This document shows, piece after piece, positions 6,034 to 8,990 of a stretch of 8,990 nucleotides of DNA. The notes under the pieces were generated by a model. It made no database searches. It worked only from the letters and a program-made list of their open reading frames with translations, and was not told the origin of the DNA. Source of the DNA: Mageeibacillus sp. UBA4314 (GTDB taxonomy: Bacteria; Bacillota; Clostridia; Saccharofermentanales; Saccharofermentanaceae); NCBI GenBank assembly GCA_002394605.1, contig DGUI01000016.1, positions 1 through 8,990 on the forward strand, written 5' to 3'. The position numbers and the translations under genes are program-made. Positions within the stretch are counted from its first letter, which is position 1, and each line of letters opens with the position of its first letter.

Positions 6034-6690
6034 ATGAACGACGAGCTCAAAGACATTGTTTATTCGGATCTGTTCAGATATACGGGCAATGCCCGCAGAT
6101 TTAAGAATATATACAGGACATACCTTGATGAACTCCGTTCGAGCCCGGAGTTCAGTTATATAAGTGCGTTCAGAAGGACGCGCTATTACTATGACCAGAT
6201 CGCCAGGTATGACGGCTTGAGGCATAAGTACTACCAGTTCCTCTTCACGATCCACAACTGGTGGCTTGACAGGCTGTCGAGGAAGTATCACATCCAGATC
6301 CCTTATGACACGAACATCGGCAAGGGATTCTATCTGGCTCATTTCGGCAGGGTCATCATCCACCCGAAGAGCACGATCGGGCATAACGTCAATGTATCAA
6401 CGGGCGTTGTTATCGGTACGCAGTTCAGAGGTAAGAGGAAGGGCTCGCCTACGATCGGCAATTATGTGTGGATCGGAGCAAATGCCATCATAGTCGGCAA
6501 TATCAATATCGGTAATAATGTGCTTATCGCACCCGGATCATATGTGAATTTCGATGTGCCGGACGGTTCCATCGTTATCGGCAACCCCGGACTTATCAGG
6601 AGGAGCCCCGGTGCGACGCTCAATTATATCAACAATACGATACTGTTCGACGAGTACAATGTTCGTTCTGACGGTGTCAAGCAGTGGTAG
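6034..6690 (+). CDS. CysE-like left-handed beta-helix O-acetyltransferase
   Basis: This 218-residue protein has an alpha-helical N-terminal part (1-85) and a hexapeptide-repeat left-handed beta-helix (about 92-187). The repeats include IGKGFYLAHFGRVIIHPKST and IGNYVWIGANAIIVGNINIG. It resembles serine acetyltransferase and the related sugar acetyltransferases of polysaccharide clusters, which use acetyl-CoA in the cytosol. The active His of the D-H pair (His158 in E. coli CysE) is present as His103, but the preceding Asp is Ala102. The second CysE active His (His193) lies in a region that here reads GKRKGSPTIG, with no His. Another acceptor than serine is therefore likely. GGGAGG (6022-6027) lies six bases before the start codon. 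It is the first gene of a three-gene operon, and its stop overlaps the next gene by seven bases. Confidence 0.82.
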   Translation: MNDELKDIVYSDLFRYTGNARRFKNIYRTYLDELRSSPEFSYISAFRRTRYYYDQIARYDGLRHKYYQFLFTIHNWWLDRLSRKYHIQIPYDTNIGKGFYLAHFGRVIIHPKSTIGHNVNVSTGVVIGTQFRGKRKGSPTIGNYVWIGANAIIVGNINIGNNVLIAPGSYVNFDVPDGSIVIGNPGLIRRSPGATLNYINNTILFDEYNVRSDGVKQW

Positions 6691-7949
6691 AGCTATTTAC
6701 TTCCAACAGATCGAGATTTATTGACAGGCTGCCCGACAGGACGGTGGCTTTTCTGTTTTCCGGCGAGCAGGCGCGCATGAGCCAGGATGACGAGTTTCCT
6801 TTTCTCGTTGACAGGAACTTCTATTATCTGACGGGGCTGGAGATCCCCGGGCTGATACTGCTCATTTGCAAGAACAACGGGAACTTAACGACCAGGCTGT
6901 ATGCCTATGCACACGATGACTACCAGGAGAGGTGGCACGGGAAGAGGCCGGATTTTGAGGACCTCTCCGCAGTATCGGGGATCTCTGTGGAGGACATAAC
7001 GGATGTCGAGAGGTTTGATGAGGATTCATATGCCTTCATCAAGGATGCGGACCTTAACATCGCCATCGACGGTTCGTCGATCATGAAGGCCGTCAGGCAG
7101 TTCAGGAAGCAGGTGGCATCGAGCAGGGGCAACTCGGATCTTGTGGATATCAAGGACATCCTTACAAGGATGAGGCTCATAAAGAGCAACACTGAAGCTG
7201 ACCTTATCAGGGAGGCTGCAAGGATAACGGAAGAGGCAATAGCTGCGATGAAGTGCGACATCGTCCCCGGTGTCACGGAGTACGAACTCCACACGAAGCT
7301 GGAGTATGAGCTGAAGGTCAGGGGGTCGGAACTCTTTGCTTTCAGGACGATCGTGTCGGCGGGGGACAATGCCTTCTATCTGCATCATGACATCCCTGAG
7401 TCTGGTGACGAAGGGACAGTCAGGGACGGAAGTTTCGTCCAGATCGATGTCGGTGCGAGGTACAAGGGGTATTGCGCGGACATATCGCGCGTCTTCTTTG
7501 TCGGATACGGCGATGATACAGACGACAAGAGGATCGTTCTGCTCGACCTTATCAGGGACCTCCGGAAAGCATGCTGGGAGAACATCAGGCCCGGCATGAC
7601 GTTCAATAATCTCAACAGGATCATGCATAACCTGACGTTCGAATTCCTGAAGGAGAATGGACTTGCCGCTGAGGATGACGAGGTCTCCGTGGCAGCTCAT
7701 AAGTATTACTGGCATAACACATCACATTACCTGGGCCTTGATGTCCATGACCTCAGTAATGCCCTGCCGCAGGATTACAGGGATAACCCGCTCGAAGCGG
7801 GCTGCACTCTGGCGGTCGAGCCGGGTGTGTACATACCTGAGTGGGGCGTCGGCTTCAGGATCGAGGACGATGTCCTGGTCACAGATGACGGGTGCGAACT
7901 CTTAAGCAGCGGCAACAGGGGCGACGAGCCGGAGGTGATATTTTGCTGA
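6684..7949 (+). CDS. pepP: Xaa-Pro aminopeptidase, M24 (PepP/AMP_N type)
   Basis: This 421-residue metallopeptidase removes an N-terminal residue preceding proline. An aminopeptidase P N-terminal (AMP_N) domain covers about 1-165. The M24 pita-bread catalytic domain covers about 168-415. All five metal ligands are visible: Asp255 (QIDVGA), Asp266 (YCADISR), His348 (TSHYLGLDVHD), Glu379 (AVEPGVYIP) and Glu394 (FRIEDD). Substrate-site His residues at 234/235 (YLHHD) and 355 (VHD) are also present. There is no signal peptide, so it is cytosolic. The start is a GTG at 6684 overlapping the end of the acetyltransferase gene. No good ribosome binding site precedes it, so translation is probably coupled. 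Length and motif set match PepP. An Xaa-Pro dipeptidase (PepQ) is less likely because of the N-terminal domain pattern. Confidence 0.9.
   Translation: MVELFTSNRSRFIDRLPDRTVAFLFSGEQARMSQDDEFPFLVDRNFYYLTGLEIPGLILLICKNNGNLTTRLYAYAHDDYQERWHGKRPDFEDLSAVSGISVEDITDVERFDEDSYAFIKDADLNIAIDGSSIMKAVRQFRKQVASSRGNSDLVDIKDILTRMRLIKSNTEADLIREAARITEEAIAAMKCDIVPGVTEYELHTKLEYELKVRGSELFAFRTIVSAGDNAFYLHHDIPESGDEGTVRDGSFVQIDVGARYKGYCADISRVFFVGYGDDTDDKRIVLLDLIRDLRKACWENIRPGMTFNNLNRIMHNLTFEFLKENGLAAEDDEVSVAAHKYYWHNTSHYLGLDVHDLSNALPQDYRDNPLEAGCTLAVEPGVYIPEWGVGFRIEDDVLVTDDGCELLSSGNRGDEPEVIFC
7931..7945 (+). promoter_or_regulatory. Ribosome binding site deciding a TTG start
   Basis: GGAGGT at 7931-7936, inside the last codons of the peptidase gene, lies six bases before a TTG at 7943-7945. 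An in-frame GTG at 7892 and an ATG at 7961 lie respectively upstream of this site and 24 bases beyond it. The TTG is therefore the best-supported start of the hydrolase. Confidence 0.75.
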
Positions 7950-8956
7950 TATCCCTTGCAATGAGTACGCTCACATTTGTGCTGATTATAGCGGCTGTTG
8001 TGCTCGTCCTGGGCGTGGGGCTATATATATTGATATTCATCAATACGTCGAATAAACTGTATCATAAGACTTTCGACAGGAGGAAGCCCATTCCGCAGGT
8101 CGACAGGTCGCCGATGAAGATCGACCAGAGCACGATCTACGGCAGGGGACTCGCATGGTTCTACACAAACAGGATGGAGTTCATCAATGTAAGGATCAAG
8201 TCATTTGACGGCACGCCCCTGTGCGGCTACTACAGGCCGTCAGCCGACAGGTCCACAAGGAACTGCGTCATCCTCGTTCACGGCTACAACGAACACCCCG
8301 CGAACATGGCATGCTACGCCAAGCTCTTCCTGACCAAATTCCAGTGCCACGTCCTGATCATCCATCAGCGCGCGCACCACATGAGCGGCGGCAAAGTCTG
8401 CACCTACGGCCTTCGCGAAAGCGTCGACCTCGACTACTGGATCAAGTTCATGAAAGCCAGAGCCGGCGGCGGTGCCAGGATCTACCTCATGGGCAGATCC
8501 GTTGGCGCACTCACCTGCCTCCTTGCAGCTGCCCAGAAGACGATCGACCAGAACGTCTGTGGCGTCATCGCAGACTGTCCCGGCAGCAGCCTGACGGGCC
8601 TCATGCGCGTCAGTGCCTCCAAGCACTTCAGGCGCGATCCCGCACCATTCATCAAGAGGATCAGGCAGCTTGCTCTCAAGAATCTGAAGATAGACATTGA
8701 TCGATGTGATATCGTATCGATCGCATATAAGATAAAGGTCCCCGTCCTTATATTCCAGTGCGGCGAGGACAACATCGCGCCCCCCGGCATGCAGGTCGAG
8801 ATATTTGATGCCCTGCGCTGCCCCAAGCGTATGGTCATGGTCGAGAGCGCAGGCCATCTTGAAGCCTACGACAAGGCTACCGCCATGTACGAAAGGGAAG
8901 TCGGCAAGTTTATCGAGACTTGCGTCGTTAGACTTGTTAAGAACGGGATGATGTAA
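7943..8956 (+). CDS. Membrane-anchored alpha/beta hydrolase (YqkD-like)
   Basis: With the TTG start the protein has 337 residues. One N-terminal membrane segment (about 10-33) is followed by a linker and an alpha/beta-hydrolase fold. Visible elements are the oxyanion-hole HGYNEH (113-118), the nucleophile elbow GRSVG with Ser186, the acid Asp276 in GEDNIAPP, and His305 in SAGHLEAY, forming a complete Ser-Asp-His triad. The overall plan (membrane anchor, HG near 113, GxSxG, serine-aminopeptidase-like lid region) resembles B. subtilis YqkD and related S33-type hydrolases. The substrate is unknown: an ester, amide or thioester. The gene overlaps the peptidase stop by seven bases and is the last of the operon. 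No terminator is visible in the 34 bases left in the window. Confidence 0.85.
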   Translation: MLISLAMSTLTFVLIIAAVVLVLGVGLYILIFINTSNKLYHKTFDRRKPIPQVDRSPMKIDQSTIYGRGLAWFYTNRMEFINVRIKSFDGTPLCGYYRPSADRSTRNCVILVHGYNEHPANMACYAKLFLTKFQCHVLIIHQRAHHMSGGKVCTYGLRESVDLDYWIKFMKARAGGGARIYLMGRSVGALTCLLAAAQKTIDQNVCGVIADCPGSSLTGLMRVSASKHFRRDPAPFIKRIRQLALKNLKIDIDRCDIVSIAYKIKVPVLIFQCGEDNIAPPGMQVEIFDALRCPKRMVMVESAGHLEAYDKATAMYEREVGKFIETCVVRLVKNGMM

Positions 8957-8990
8957 GGGCGCTTAGGACAATATTTCCGGGGACAGTCGC

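Noticed and set aside
7026..7715. Long minus-strand open frame opposite the peptidase
   Set aside because: The peptidase frame carries all five metal ligands. The antisense frame has no recognisable motifs and is a by-product of codon bias.
8240..8857. Minus-strand open frame opposite the hydrolase
   Set aside because: The sense strand has a full catalytic triad and a well-placed start. The antisense product has no family features.

Overview
The window looks like chromosomal DNA from a member of the Firmicutes, probably class Clostridia. Nearly every gene start has a strong AGGAGG-type ribosome binding site. TTG and GTG starts occur, and promoters fit the TTGACA/TATAAT consensus. The gene content (lipoprotein, small 8Fe-8S ferredoxin, secreted fibronectin-III protein, zinc-ribbon membrane protein) is typical of anaerobic gut or rumen clostridia. 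I cannot name a genus. I see no rRNA, tRNA, CRISPR array or intact mobile element.

Layout. (1) 1-435 is mostly non-coding. At its left edge is a possible protein-kinase-like fragment on the minus strand, and at its right end an extended -10 promoter. (2) 436-1479 (+) is an isolated, visibly A+T-rich gene for a secreted protein with a PPC-like beta domain and two FN3 repeats, closed by a terminator. (3) 1480-1744 is the gap between convergent genes. It holds that terminator plus two striking perfect inverted repeats. (4) 4306-1745 (-) is a three-gene operon: lipoprotein (DUF5104-like), four-CxxC zinc-ribbon membrane protein, and a small single-span membrane protein. (5) 4645-4475 (-) is a 56-residue 2[4Fe-4S] ferredoxin. 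It has its own consensus promoter and terminator, with ACATGT repeats upstream. (6) 5812-4844 (-) is a ribokinase/ThiD-PdxK-like protein with a degenerate anion-hole motif and a long C-terminal tail ending in a probable coiled coil. (7) 6034-8956 (+) is a three-gene, translationally coupled operon: CysE-like hexapeptide acetyltransferase, M24 Xaa-Pro aminopeptidase (PepP type) and a membrane-anchored alpha/beta hydrolase. It is divergent from the kinase-like gene, and the shared intergenic region carries an operator-like palindrome.

How the genes work together. The minus-strand operon looks like an envelope system of unknown purpose: an extracytoplasmic lipoprotein, a cytosolic zinc-ribbon domain with membrane spans, and a small membrane partner. 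The right-hand operon combines acyl transfer, peptide trimming and ester or amide hydrolysis near the membrane; no shared pathway is evident. The best candidates for something undescribed are the degenerate kinase with its tail, the lipoprotein/zinc-ribbon/small-membrane-protein operon, and the hairpins between the convergent genes.
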